A model generated the notes under the pieces. It made no database searches, was not told the DNA's origin, and saw nothing but the letters and a program-made list of their open reading frames with translations. Made by a program: the position numbers and the translations under genes. From a virus, in IMG/VR virus record IMGVR_UViG_3300030616_000020, positions 34,693 through 98,692 of that record: DNA of 64,000 nt, one strand, 5' to 3'. Below, one piece after another: positions 21,705 through 30,137 of this stretch (positions are counted from its first letter, which is position 1; each line of letters begins with the position of its first letter).

Positions 21705-22658
21705 TCAATCATAGTCCAAGACCTGATTGTATTTCAAGTTGTTCCTCATTTTTGCAATAAACGGTTCGGTCTCACGAGTCTTAATGAAGTGGAAATATAT
21801 TATTCCTTCGACAGGTAAATCCTGAGGACCGTATGCCCTGAGGTTCAACAATTCGGGACGATGTGCTATCATAAAAATATCTGAATACTGATATAGCGCA
21901 TCAGCCCCAAAAACATCCGATTTCTGTGGGTAGTGAAGGTTCTTGTTCTGTATTCTTTCTACAGCCTCAATCGCCCTATTCAACTGACTCACAATAATAA
22001 AGGATGCTTTTATTTTCTTCTTGAGTTCATTAAACATAGCAGCTAGTTCATATAGCACCTGATTTTGATTTTGCTCTCCGAACTTCTTGACTAATATTGA
22101 ATGATCAAGAGTAACTAGAACTCCACGATCTATGTTACATTCCATTCCCATAGCGAAGTACTCAATTGTATTTTTGATCTCTTCTACTGTACCGGGAATA
22201 TCTACATACCATAGTGGTAAGTCCTTAATACTTTCTGCATAATTAACGGCTTCTTGATAAGTGTCTTGTTTAATATTTAAGTTAGGTTGCTCAGTATCTG
22301 CATTATAAATCTGCGTAGTCGTCATCTGCAATTTCTTGGAAATCTTTCTACCAACAAGCCTTCTTGCTATCATCTCAAAATTGAATGACAGCACTGCAAA
22401 TTTCTCATTTGGGTTAAGAGCGAAAAGTCCACTTTCCAACTCATTGAGAATTGCAGTTTTACCACTACCTGACATTCCTGCGATAGTGATAATTGATCCC
22501 CATTCGATACCGTTCATTCCTGCTTTGTCAAACTTTCTCCACGGTGTCTTTAGGGATTTAATCTGATTATCCATTCTACCCCTGATGTAGCGCAATTCTT
22601 TCCTTGCTGCTTCCTCAAGGGATAACATGGGTAATATTCTAGACGATTGCTCTGCCAT
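21705..22658 (-). CDS. DnaB-family replicative helicase (RecA-like core)
   Basis: The ATG at 22658 gives 317 residues with a 20-base overlap to the loader-like gene. Walker A GMSGSGKT is near residues 61-68, followed by KFAVLSFNFEM (motif 1a region), VTLDHSILVKK (Walker B), IIVSQLNR (motif H3/sensor) and YQYSDIFMIAHRP. This is the DnaB core without the N-terminal collar domain, as often seen in phages. It unwinds the fork together with the primase. Confidence 0.82.
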   Translation of the reverse strand: MAEQSSRILPMLSLEEAARKELRYIRGRMDNQIKSLKTPWRKFDKAGMNGIEWGSIITIAGMSGSGKTAILNELESGLFALNPNEKFAVLSFNFEMIARRLVGRKISKKLQMTTTQIYNADTEQPNLNIKQDTYQEAVNYAESIKDLPLWYVDIPGTVEEIKNTIEYFAMGMECNIDRGVLVTLDHSILVKKFGEQNQNQVLYELAAMFNELKKKIKASFIIVSQLNRAIEAVERIQNKNLHYPQKSDVFGADALYQYSDIFMIAHRPELLNLRAYGPQDLPVEGIIYFHFIKTRETEPFIAKMRNNLKYNQVLDYD

Positions 22659-23253
22659 AATCTTTCCCTTCCTCTTTATTATTAGATGATCGTTCAGTAA
22701 GTGCTTCACACTCTGCACTTAGAGTCGAGCCTACACCACGTTTTTCAATGAAATAGTGTGCTAATTGCATATAGGCATATCCTTTAAGGGAAAATCTTTC
22801 TACGTAGTCTCTTGTAGCTTGGAATATCTGCTCTAGGGAATAGTCGTGAGTATTTACAAATTTAATCATTTTCTTGATAACTTCATCCTTATTGCCTCTG
22901 TATCTGAAACCTGCCGTGTTTACACCTTCGGGGAATATCTCCCTCCATGACTGAATCCACTGACCGACTTCCTTCGCTGTAGTTATCTTTTTCTTTGTTC
23001 CAACATGCTTTTTAAATAAATCTTCACCTGCTTTTCGTAAAGTAATATCTTCAGGGTCCTTACCATACCATTTGACCAATCCACTTGTCTCCAATTGTCT
23101 TACTCCACTTGAAAATTCCATGAAATTATCATCATATGCTATCTTCAGAAATTCAAATTGTTCTTCGTAGACAAGAATCAGGAGTACAAACTCGAAGAAA
23201 GTCATCGACGGTTGAAACTCCTCATATATTGTCAAGTATCTCTGATCAATCAT
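22639..23253 (-). CDS. Putative replication initiator or helicase-loader-like protein
   Basis: 204 residues beginning MIDQRYLTIYEEFQPSMTFFEFVLLILVYEEQ. The first half resembles a winged helix (SGVRQLETSGLVKWYGKDPEDITLRKAGEDLFKKHV); the second half has helical parts with aromatic residues (YVERFSLKGYAYMQLAHYFIEK). It is immediately upstream of and overlapping the DnaB-like helicase, where phages keep loaders or replisome organisers. The role is inferred from position. Confidence 0.5.
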   Translation of the reverse strand: MIDQRYLTIYEEFQPSMTFFEFVLLILVYEEQFEFLKIAYDDNFMEFSSGVRQLETSGLVKWYGKDPEDITLRKAGEDLFKKHVGTKKKITTAKEVGQWIQSWREIFPEGVNTAGFRYRGNKDEVIKKMIKFVNTHDYSLEQIFQATRDYVERFSLKGYAYMQLAHYFIEKRGVGSTLSAECEALTERSSNNKEEGKDYGRAIV

Positions 23254-23255
23254 GG

Positions 23256-23501
23256 TTATGAGATATTTAGGTGTTTGTACTGAAGTCGCACATCCTCCTC
23301 TTCAAGTGACGACAGAGTACTGAAGATGATGTCATCCTCAGTAAACTCTGTGTCAAATGTTTCATTAAGAATTTGGCATAACGTCCTGATATCCGGGATT
23401 TCTTCCGGAGTATAATCAACCTCAATGAGGCTAATCATCAGGTCCAACGTGAGGGATAGCGACTTTTGTTTTAATTTCAGACTTTCTATAATCGAAGTCA
23501 T
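23256..23501 (-). CDS. Small acidic hypothetical protein
   Basis: 81 residues (MTSIIESLKLKQKSLSLTLDLMISLIEVDYTPEEIPDI...LQYKHLNIS), helical and acidic. It overlaps the end of the SF2 helicase by 71 bases in another frame and ends 2 bases before the loader-like gene. The long overlap lowers certainty, but the following gap would otherwise be non-coding. Confidence 0.5.
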   Translation of the reverse strand: MTSIIESLKLKQKSLSLTLDLMISLIEVDYTPEEIPDIRTLCQILNETFDTEFTEDDIIFSTLSSLEEEDVRLQYKHLNIS

Positions 23502-24768
23502 TTCTCAAAATAAAATCGCTGTTTAAATACACTGCTTCACTCAAGTCAAACTTCTTAGTCATATTCTTGAACCACTTGTCGCTTTGAGTTCCGGGAACCC
23601 TGATGATCCACATGTCAGCGTGTTCATCAACAGCAAGCCTGTCAAGCCTACCCTTTTTCTGTTTAGACTTGGTTGCAGAGCCAATATATGACTCCATTAT
23701 CGCATGAGTTGCACCTACAAGATTTAACCCAAGCGTAAGAGAATTACAGCTACCAAGCTCCTTGATCCTTCCGTCGTTGAATTTCTCGATTAACTGAGCA
23801 TTCAATTTATCGGAGTTCTTGGAGTGAACTGTATATTTACTGATCTTATCAGCTTGAGCTGTAAACTCAGAGAACACAAGTACTTTAGCGTTGGGCATCT
23901 CTGCTCTGATTCCACCACTGATACGTTTTGCTATTCTTCCTGTCGAAGGTAAGTTCAACAGAAAGTTCTTTCTTGCTTTAATAGCATTCATATATACAGC
24001 AGCAGCACCTTTCTGCTGAGTTGTACCTCTGCCTTGCCAAAACCACAATCTTGCATCACGGAACCAGTCAGTAGAGCCTTGAGCCATCATGAGTTCCTGA
24101 CCTTTCTTCATTCTTTCGGTCAGATAATCGTAATACTCTTTCTCTCCTCTTTCATAGTCTTTACCTCTGTATGTGACAATGATTCTGTCTTCATCTGAGA
24201 GGTTGTGATTTACGATAAAGAATCTGGTCTTGTTTATCAGACCATCTTCTGCGGAATTGTAGTACTCATATACGATAGGACAAAATCTATCGTAATAGAT
24301 TTGCTTGTCATTATCGTCAGTAATATCATGGGTTGCAGTCAATCCGAGAATATACTTGAACTCGTTGTTTTCAAGCAACTTACTATATTCCGGGGTCATG
24401 ATGGTATGAATCTCGTCAAGAATAACGAAATCATACTTACGATCAGTCCATTTATAGCAGGTTTGAATATTCTCCATTTCAATATTGAGAGTCCTTGAAG
24501 GTCTCTCACCATCGTAATCAATTGTCCACAATCCATCTCTCCACGGTTCAAATCCCCATTTAACCAGTTCATCATACCAGTTTTTCTTGAGGTTTGTTCG
24601 TGGTGAGGTTATCAGGACATTTGTTATATCATCCTGATCATGGATGAACAGCGTGGCTGCTCTACTTTTACCTGTGCCGGTTTCAAGACATAATGTACCT
24701 ATACTACCAGCATCGACGAATGCTTTCAAAGCCTTGCTCTGTAGCTCGTCTTTAAGTTTATCTATCAT
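23431..24768 (-). CDS. SF2 DNA/RNA helicase (DEAD/DEAH type)
   Basis: 445 residues. Motif I is ETGTGKS (residues 29-35), motif Ia SPRTNLKKNW, motif II ILDEIH, motif III GLTAT and a C-terminal RecA fold with VLVFSEFTAQADKISKY and KGRLDRL (motif VI-like). This is a compact UvsW/ComFA/ResIII-like helicase. Family members remodel branched DNA in phage replication and recombination. The gene overlaps the 84-residue gene upstream by 4 bases. Confidence 0.8.
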   Translation of the reverse strand: MIDKLKDELQSKALKAFVDAGSIGTLCLETGTGKSRAATLFIHDQDDITNVLITSPRTNLKKNWYDELVKWGFEPWRDGLWTIDYDGERPSRTLNIEMENIQTCYKWTDRKYDFVILDEIHTIMTPEYSKLLENNEFKYILGLTATHDITDDNDKQIYYDRFCPIVYEYYNSAEDGLINKTRFFIVNHNLSDEDRIIVTYRGKDYERGEKEYYDYLTERMKKGQELMMAQGSTDWFRDARLWFWQGRGTTQQKGAAAVYMNAIKARKNFLLNLPSTGRIAKRISGGIRAEMPNAKVLVFSEFTAQADKISKYTVHSKNSDKLNAQLIEKFNDGRIKELGSCNSLTLGLNLVGATHAIMESYIGSATKSKQKKGRLDRLAVDEHADMWIIRVPGTQSDKWFKNMTKKFDLSEAVYLNSDFILRNDFDYRKSEIKTKVAIPHVGPDD

Positions 24769-25019
24769 AAATTTTCCTGTGAAATATTCTTATAGCCCAT
24801 TTGTTTAAGTTCGCTTCTGTTATATAATCTCTCTATCTCTAAACCCTCAGCAATGACCTGTTGTTCGGTCATCTTCCAACCAAGAACCTCTCCTCCGGGA
24901 TTGATTCCCAGATCATGCGCTTTTGTTACAGCTTCATGAAAATTAGAAGCTCTTACAATAGTGCATCCGAGGTTAAGGTTCAGATCAGGGTCTCTGAACG
25001 ATAACCATGTATACATCAT
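24765..25019 (-). CDS. Small hypothetical protein
   Basis: 84 residues (MMYTWLSFRDPDLNLNLGCTIVRASNFHEAVTKAHDLGINPGGEVLGWKMTEQQ...). The motif CTIVRASNFHEAVTKAHDLGINPGGEV recalls small proteins in other phages that share a strand-helix-strand fold, but I cannot name the family. It is coupled to the helicase by an ATGA overlap. Confidence 0.5.
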   Translation of the reverse strand: MMYTWLSFRDPDLNLNLGCTIVRASNFHEAVTKAHDLGINPGGEVLGWKMTEQQVIAEGLEIERLYNRSELKQMGYKNISQENL

Positions 25020-25024
25020 TTAGA

Positions 25025-25165
25025 TTAGGTTTTTGAGTTATTAAATGCTTCGTCACAAATACAAGAGGAAATCTTCATATGGCAATGAGGACAGATACCC
25101 TTTCGTTTAGCCTCCTTTCTTCTTTGATACTCCTGTTCGTAAATCTTCTCATCTGCTTTCATCAT
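25025..25165 (-). CDS. Small Cys/His zinc-knuckle-like protein (46 aa)
   Basis: A short frame from the ATG at 25165 to a TAA at 25025-25027. The N-terminus is a charged helix; the C-terminal half has CPHCHMKISSCICD, a possible zinc site. It overlaps the preceding 42-residue frame by 4 bases (ATGA), a sign that both are real. Function unknown. Confidence 0.45.
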   Translation of the reverse strand: MMKADEKIYEQEYQRRKEAKRKGICPHCHMKISSCICDEAFNNSKT

Positions 25166-25290
25166 TTTGTATTTTTAATGGTAGCAAGACGACCTTCGAG
25201 CTTTCTTTGAGCTTCAGGGTTTCCTTCAAAACGGAAATACTGTTGTTCAAGTCGTCTGATCTTTTTCACGGTAGATTTTTCTTTCGCCAT
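25162..25290 (-). CDS. Small basic protein (42 aa)
   Basis: Frame from the ATG at 25290 to a TGA at 25162-25164: MAKEKSTVKKIRRLEQQYFRF... rich in K and R, likely helical. It is coupled by ATGA overlap to the zinc-knuckle-like gene. Small basic phage proteins often bind nucleic acid or host enzymes, but nothing here shows which. Confidence 0.45.
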   Translation of the reverse strand: MAKEKSTVKKIRRLEQQYFRFEGNPEAQRKLEGRLATIKNTK

Positions 25291-25300
25291 AATCAGTTAG

Positions 25301-25690
25301 TTATAATTCAAAATATTGATCTGCCAGCTTATTATACTCGTACAAAGGTAGTCCCATTTTTCTTGCGATCTTCCTTATCCTTAAGTTGTTGATTGTACGT
25401 GCAGTAAACATGCACACTCCAACAGACACAAGCACAAAAGCAAAAATGTAGGTTGGTATTGCAATAAAAGTTCTCATGGGTTTTCCGGTAAAGTCACTGA
25501 CGACAGTCCCAACGAAACCTATGATAAAAGAAATAGCAAGAATCCATACCACAATCCTGCTGATTGCGACTTTTGGAACTAAATCTTTGTTAGTCCCTTC
25601 TTTGGAGAAATGCTTGTAAATAAATACAACAAATCTTCCGGGGGGATACTTGTTGTAGACTGCTAGGAATTCTTCTCTTGTGATACTCAT
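25301..25690 (-). CDS. Two-span membrane protein
   Basis: The ATG at 25690 (MSITREEFLAVYNKYPPGRF) gives 129 residues with two transmembrane helices (RIVVWILAISFIIGFVGTVV and TFIAIPTYIFAFVLVSVGVC) and a basic C-terminal tail (NNLRIRKIARKMG). Longer starts enter the frame of another small membrane gene. No family recognised. Confidence 0.55.
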   Translation of the reverse strand: MSITREEFLAVYNKYPPGRFVVFIYKHFSKEGTNKDLVPKVAISRIVVWILAISFIIGFVGTVVSDFTGKPMRTFIAIPTYIFAFVLVSVGVCMFTARTINNLRIRKIARKMGLPLYEYNKLADQYFEL

Positions 25691-25821
25691 GGTAATATAT
25701 TTAAGTGTCCATTGTTCTCTAATACTCCTATAATGGCAGCAGCTATGATCAGGATTATGACTATAATTATTGTCCAATCCATACCATCTCTCCACCTCTG
25801 CTCTTTAGTCCTCTTAATCAT
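25687..25821 (-). CDS. Small single-span membrane protein (44 aa)
   Basis: From the ATG at 25821 to a TGA at 25687-25689 that overlaps the next ATG. Basic N-terminus (MIKRTKEQRWRDGMDW), then one very hydrophobic helix (TIIIVIILIIAAAIIGVL) and a short tail. The overlaps on both sides support it. Role unknown; pairs with the two-span membrane protein downstream. Confidence 0.5.
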   Translation of the reverse strand: MIKRTKEQRWRDGMDWTIIIVIILIIAAAIIGVLENNGHLNILP

Positions 25822-26035
25822 TGAATTCTCCCATTGCATGTTGAAAATCTGGTTCATCTGGATAACATTCCGGTCTCCCTTCAGTATAAATTATCCCATT
25901 TCTCACATAAATGAAGTCAGGATAAGGCATTCCGGGTTCCCAAAACTTATCACGAAAACATCCACAGACAACACACTCATGGGTTTCAATACAATGCTTA
26001 CGAGCATCTATCTCTTTCCATTTGTGTTTGATCAT
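25814..26035 (-). CDS. Small hypothetical protein with CxxC
   Basis: 73 residues with HECVVCGCFRDKFWEPGMPYPDFIYVRNGIIYTEGRPECYPDE, suggesting a small zinc or redox site. It overlaps the HNH gene upstream by 4 bases and the 44-residue membrane gene by 8. No family recognised, though similar short Cys-rich proteins are common in phage early operons. Confidence 0.5.
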   Translation of the reverse strand: MIKHKWKEIDARKHCIETHECVVCGCFRDKFWEPGMPYPDFIYVRNGIIYTEGRPECYPDEPDFQHAMGEFND

Positions 26036-26349
26036 ATCCGTCCGTGTTCTTCCATGTGGCAGTTTCTACAGAGAGTAATCATATCTTCATCAGCAGCTTC
26101 CCATGGTAAACCATTATATCTTATATGGTGTACATGCAGGGGATTAAGCGCACCCGTAGGTGGGTCAAGCTTACAATGAGGATCATGTTTACCATTACCT
26201 TGCTGTCCACATTTTTGACAGGTGTAATTATCTCTTTCAAGGATTTCTCTGCGTCTTTCTTTCCACTCAGGGGTTTCTAATAATTTGAAATATCTCTCAC
26301 TGTTTGCCCGTTTTGCTTTCTTGGACAATTTCTTCTTCTTCTTTCTCAC
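26032..26349 (-). CDS. HNH endonuclease
   Basis: 105 residues, apparently from a GTG at 26349. Very basic N-terminus (RKKKKKLSKKAKRA), then the HNH domain: NYTCQKCGQQG, LHVHHIRYNG, and LCRNCHMEEHG, giving two CxxC zinc pairs, the catalytic HH and the final H. Small HNH proteins of this size act as nicking enzymes, including with terminases, or as selfish elements. It follows the polymerase gene by 2 bases. Confidence 0.8.
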   Translation of the reverse strand: MRKKKKKLSKKAKRANSERYFKLLETPEWKERRREILERDNYTCQKCGQQGNGKHDPHCKLDPPTGALNPLHVHHIRYNGLPWEAADEDMITLCRNCHMEEHGRI

Positions 26350-26351
26350 GA

Positions 26352-28250
26352 TTAGAACAGTTTTCGTTGACCGTCATCGACAGCATACCTGATTCTGTTT
26401 GCTCTTGCGATATAATAGTTATAATCTATACCATACTCTTCCATCGGTGCTTCATAATACCTGTTGAATATCTTACACGTTTTACCTGCTTCCAATGATA
26501 TTATTCTACCATCTTCTTTATGTCTTTTCGTGAGTGAACCACCTGTACGGGACATATAATACCTAATTGTACGTTGCTGTACGTCGTCGACCTGTCTCTG
26601 GTTATGAATATAACTGTAAACAATGTTCCAATCTTTTCTCGCTCTAAATCCAATTCCAAAGTCATAGATATTATCATGATTGCGAATAAAATCTTCAATT
26701 GGTATATCTTCAAAATAATATGCATGAAGTGCTTTAGGGACTACACGCATGGACCAGTTCTTATTGTATGCTACTGCTCCATTCTGCGTGGGTATAATCT
26801 CAAAACAACCCTTAGGTTTAATATATCCATCAGTTGTTCTTGCAAGATAATTATTTACATCTCTAATAATCATATCACTGTACTCAGCATACTCAAGGAC
26901 CATCCCTGTTCTCTTTTCCCAAGCAAGACAGATATTTCTCACAGCATCTTCATCTTGTCTTGGGATCATAACCGTAATACCATCGGTATTGGCCTGAAGC
27001 ATTGTCAGATTCTTGATACTATCAACCAGCCATTCTGACAGCATAGCCAGCAGTAGTTGACCATTGATAGTTATTCGCATGGTATACATAGGATCATAAA
27101 ATAATGAATACTGGTCATTTGATTTACCGTATACACCATTTAATGCTAGTTTAAGTCCAGAATTTACCGGCTTATTACCTTCTTTTTTGGCTTTCATTCT
27201 GGTATCGAATAATTCCTTATACACCTCTGAGAATGTTTGTCCGAGGTGTTGAGGATAAAAACCATGTTGTATAGCCAAAGCAGGGTAATATGCTGCTACA
27301 TCAATATCGAGGATCAGCATATCCTCTGTAGACTTATACACTCCTGATTCTATGCAACCATGAATACCACCAACACCGAAATCATACTTGAATCCTTTAT
27401 AGATTGCTGATTTCTCAAATGGTTTGTAAGTGGTATATACAGTGGTTTCTTTGAAGAAGTCATGTATCTCTCTGAGTTCTTTGCTTTCAAAGTATATATA
27501 AGGTAGGAGACATTTGCCAAGATCAATCTCTCTGCGATATGTCCGTAAATCTTTTACAGCATTGTAGTGTACATTCTTCTTTCGTGCGATCTGTCTACCG
27601 AAAATCTCTTGTCCGATTTTAGGATCATTATAATTTCTTAGTTGCAGATTGTAAGTTGCAGATAGCATCTTACGCAATTCTACCATGTCTGCGCTTAAAT
27701 GATAAAACTTATGAGTTGAAGCGGTATCATTATGATTATAGCTTAGAATCTCTGGAATCTCATCTTCTGTAACCCAATGGTCATGCTCGAATGGCATATC
27801 CTGAACGTTTGGGTAGTTGATAGCTATTTGTACAGCCTTAAGGGAAGTTCTCTTTGCTTTGTTATCGAAGTGATGTATCCTGAATAAATCTAATTGCGGT
27901 ATCATCTCTTTCCACTCCGGTATAGCTGAATATTCTTCTTTTAAAATCCTTTGTGATTCCCAATGCATCATTTCTAATATCTTAGCTACACGTACATTTG
28001 CACCAGCATGACGATGCGCATCTATCGTGTTAATGAAGAAATGTAAAAGTGGGTAATCATAATTTACATTGTTAAATCCAATCAGTCCTGCTACCTCAGT
28101 CATTAAGAAATCGAAGTAAACATCAATGTCATTTCTGCTTTCGTGAATTACAAATACTCTTATATCCTCAATATCATCTCTGTTAATAAATACGCCTGAA
28201 TGAAAGTTTTCTAGTTGCTCTAGGTCGTAGACCCACACTTTCTTTTTCAT
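26352..28250 (-). CDS. Family B DNA polymerase
   Basis: 632 residues from the ATG at 28250; a longer ATG start would lie within a terminator hairpin. The exonuclease domain begins WVYDLEQLENF (Exo I, D9 and E11) with GFNNVNYDYPLL (Exo II). Polymerase motif A is DIDVAAYYPALA near 315, motif B KLALNGVYGKSND near 368, and motif C ANTDGITV near 420. This is a small family B enzyme like those of phi29-unrelated Bacteroidota phages, presumably primed by the DnaG-like primase and helped by the DnaB-like helicase. Confidence 0.87.
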   Translation of the reverse strand: MKKKVWVYDLEQLENFHSGVFINRDDIEDIRVFVIHESRNDIDVYFDFLMTEVAGLIGFNNVNYDYPLLHFFINTIDAHRHAGANVRVAKILEMMHWESQRILKEEYSAIPEWKEMIPQLDLFRIHHFDNKAKRTSLKAVQIAINYPNVQDMPFEHDHWVTEDEIPEILSYNHNDTASTHKFYHLSADMVELRKMLSATYNLQLRNYNDPKIGQEIFGRQIARKKNVHYNAVKDLRTYRREIDLGKCLLPYIYFESKELREIHDFFKETTVYTTYKPFEKSAIYKGFKYDFGVGGIHGCIESGVYKSTEDMLILDIDVAAYYPALAIQHGFYPQHLGQTFSEVYKELFDTRMKAKKEGNKPVNSGLKLALNGVYGKSNDQYSLFYDPMYTMRITINGQLLLAMLSEWLVDSIKNLTMLQANTDGITVMIPRQDEDAVRNICLAWEKRTGMVLEYAEYSDMIIRDVNNYLARTTDGYIKPKGCFEIIPTQNGAVAYNKNWSMRVVPKALHAYYFEDIPIEDFIRNHDNIYDFGIGFRARKDWNIVYSYIHNQRQVDDVQQRTIRYYMSRTGGSLTKRHKEDGRIISLEAGKTCKIFNRYYEAPMEEYGIDYNYYIARANRIRYAVDDGQRKLF

Positions 28251-28271
28251 AAGCTTATAGATTAGAGAGTT

Positions 28272-28300
28272 AAAAAGGAGCATCCCCGAAGGGACACTCC
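28272..28300 (-). terminator. Intrinsic terminator upstream of the polymerase gene
   Basis: On the minus strand GGAGTGTCCC-TTCG-GGGATGCTCC forms a 10-bp stem (two wobble pairs) with a stable TTCG loop, followed by TTTTT. It follows the 166-residue gene and would reduce readthrough into the polymerase gene. Confidence 0.85.
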
Positions 28301-28335
28301 TATAAAGTTATGAAATTTGAAGAGAAAAGCTACTT

Positions 28336-28836
28336 CTACTTCTTGGTATCAGCAGCCTCCTTGAAGTCGGCAATGGCAGGATCGACAGCAGTTACAGCAT
28401 CGGTGTCATGCTGAATCAGTCTGTCGGTGATATCGCTACCCTCAGGTACGACTTCAGTTTTCCACATGATCGTCTCTCCATTCTTCTTCAGAACCTCTCC
28501 GGTGGTGGGATTGATCTTCTCCCTGTAACCCAGTTCTTCACCGAGTTCACTTTCGAGTTTTTCCAGAGTTACAATCCTGTGGGGAGCTACGGCAACAGAA
28601 TAATCTGAGCCTTCCCTCAGCTTGTATTCGGCAATGGTTGCCTCAAGGTCTTCAATTGAACCCACGATGAATCCAACCTTGTTCCTCTTGTTCAGGAACC
28701 CGTTGGAAAGGGTTACAACTGTCGACATCAGCATCAAGCTGCCGAATTCAGGCTTGTTTGAATTGATACGAATCAGACCGTTGGCGGTCAGCTCGTTTCC
28801 TTCTTTCTCATTCCATTTTGTCACAACACATTTCAT
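28336..28836 (-). CDS. Hypothetical protein, probably highly expressed
   Basis: 166 residues, MKCVVTKWNEKEGNELTANGLIRINSNKPEFGSLMLMSTVVTLSNGFLNKRNKVGF. The N-terminal half looks like a beta-barrel (possibly OB-like), the C-terminus is acidic and Ala/Lys rich. Codons are more C/G-ending than the neighbours, and a strong terminator follows directly, both signs of a short abundant transcript. A nucleic-acid-binding role is possible, not shown. Confidence 0.5.
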   Translation of the reverse strand: MKCVVTKWNEKEGNELTANGLIRINSNKPEFGSLMLMSTVVTLSNGFLNKRNKVGFIVGSIEDLEATIAEYKLREGSDYSVAVAPHRIVTLEKLESELGEELGYREKINPTTGEVLKKNGETIMWKTEVVPEGSDITDRLIQHDTDAVTAVDPAIADFKEAADTKK

Positions 28837-28961
28837 GATTTCTCAATTTTAAGTTAAACATCTAAATAAAAGTCAAGATGTAATGTCTACCATGTACAAA
28901 GGCGTGTTGAGTTATTTTTACTCTTACACTGCACAATCTCCTATAGCTTCTATTACATAGA

Positions 28962-29054
28962 GAGGTGGGAGAGAGTCGAACTCTCCTACACGATCTAACT
29001 ACAATTAAATACTGTTACATGGCAAGAACAGGATCGTGCGTCACCGTCCACCTC
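28962..29054 (-). ncRNA. tRNA-like RNA with canonical acceptor and T-arm but extended body
   Basis: Minus strand: acceptor GAGGTGG/CCACCTC (7 bp) and a perfect T-arm GAGAG-TTCGACT-CTCTC in the right register. Between them a 7-bp helix CACGATC/GATCGTG encloses a hairpin CTGTTC/GAACAG-type stem (one bulged T) with loop TTGCCAT, which would give a GCC (Gly) anticodon. The extra helix does not fit a normal cloverleaf. It is either an unusual tRNA-Gly with an inserted stem, or a tRNA mimic like those near the Ro60 gene. Confidence 0.5.
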
Positions 29055-29375
29055 ATAACATAGAGGAGCGCAGAGGAGTCGAACCTCTGTGTATAAATCC
29101 TTTCCAATCTATCTGCCGATAGTCAGTGGATCGCAAGGTATTACATCACTTCACTTAACATCATTCAGTCGTTTATTATACTTTATAGGGATACATAGGT
29201 ACGGAACCTATGCCCAACTGTATCATATGTAAGGAGAGGTGAATTGGAATTTCAACCATTAACTCACTCGGATAAATACTGATCCCTTCGCTCCGGGATG
29301 ACAGTTTACTTGGGTGGAAGAAGTGAAACTGCCAAAACTTCTTTGCAGATTGGAACCACAATATTTGTCAGGATA
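29055..29375 (-). other. Non-coding stretch with further tRNA-like arms
   Basis: No convincing gene in 28840-29390. Minus-strand T-arm-like hairpins occur at 29072-29088 (AGAGG-TTCGACT-CCTCT, followed by GCGCTCC), about 29194-29212 (ATAGG-TTCCGTA-CCTAT, followed by GTATCCC) and 29344-29360 (TGTGG-TTCCAAT-CTGCA). The last is followed at once by AAGAAGT, a 12-base linker and the complementary ACTTCTT (29318-29324), again a permuted acceptor. A strong hairpin ACTG..ATCCC/GGGATCAGT lies at about 29275-29305; its loop GGAGCG could instead pair with CGCTCC next to the first T-arm. Confidence 0.4.
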
Positions 29376-29390
29376 TGATATCTACGGCTA

Positions 29391-29708
29391 TCACATCCAA
29401 TCCATCATATCGTCAAGATCAAAATGAGAGTCAATTGCATTATCTGCTTGGTGTTTGATCTTGATGTTTTGCTCTGGAAGAACAAATTTGAAATTCTTAG
29501 GCTTTTTACCAATAGGAACAATCTGATCTATTGTTGTGATCGGACTGTTACATTGACATAAAAACTTAATAGCTTCAAAAACGTCAGTAAACCTCATGTT
29601 CTTGATCTCAGTCAAGTACTCAGGTTCGCAATCGTGGTCATCAATCATTCTCGTAGGATCGCCATAGTATTCCACTACTATGACGGAAGGTGGCTTTTTG
29701 GTTTCCAT
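29391..29708 (-). CDS. Hypothetical protein
   Basis: About 105 residues from the ATG at 29708 (METKKPPSVIVVEYYGDPTRM...DSHFDLDDMMDWM). The C-terminus is acidic and ends in DLDDMMDWM, reminiscent of protein-binding tails. No domain recognised. The nearest downstream feature is the tRNA-like cluster. Confidence 0.5.
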   Translation of the reverse strand: METKKPPSVIVVEYYGDPTRMIDDHDCEPEYLTEIKNMRFTDVFEAIKFLCQCNSPITTIDQIVPIGKKPKNFKFVLPEQNIKIKHQADNAIDSHFDLDDMMDWM

Positions 29709-29735
29709 CTGCACTTCAATTTAAAGGATTAGTAT

Positions 29736-30113
29736 TCAGTTCATCATAATCTCCGAAATTTCCTTATCTAACTGATCCTTAATATCTTCCTCTCTTATCA
29801 ACACAGTCTTCTCATAGAAATCTTCTTCTTCAAGAAAATCTACTATGTCTCCACGGCCTGTTAAACGAGCTACCATAATTACATTGTATTTGGTAATTCT
29901 CATGTACACATGGGTAAATCCATATTTCATGTAGAAATATCTCATTGTTCCAAGCTCTATGTCAATTGTCAAAGGATAGGCTATTAAGGCTTGATTCTTC
30001 CATACCGACTCACTGTATTTCAGAAAGAATTTCTTAAAAAACCTATTCCACCACCAGTTTCTACGCCTATATTCAGGCTTTAATTTTCTATTTGTTACTA
30101 TCAGGTTTTGCAT
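29736..30113 (-). CDS. Hypothetical basic/acidic two-part protein
   Basis: 125 residues. N-terminal third is basic and aromatic (RKLKPEYRRRNWWWNRFFKKFFLKYSE), the C-terminal third acidic (FLEEEDFYEKTVLIREEDIKDQLDKEISEI). No family recognised. Spacing to both neighbours is short, consistent with one operon. Confidence 0.5.
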   Translation of the reverse strand: MQNLIVTNRKLKPEYRRRNWWWNRFFKKFFLKYSESVWKNQALIAYPLTIDIELGTMRYFYMKYGFTHVYMRITKYNVIMVARLTGRGDIVDFLEEEDFYEKTVLIREEDIKDQLDKEISEIMMN

Positions 30114-30137
30114 AGCTTTAATTTAGAGTTGAAAATG

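Noticed and set aside
28251-28283. Longer start for the family B polymerase at 28283
   Set aside because: The extra codons begin inside the terminator at 28272-28300; MKKKVWVYDLE fits a polymerase N-terminus.
28962-29390. CRISPR array or direct-repeat array
   Set aside because: The similar pieces are T-arm hairpins with differing stems and irregular spacing, without spacers of constant length.
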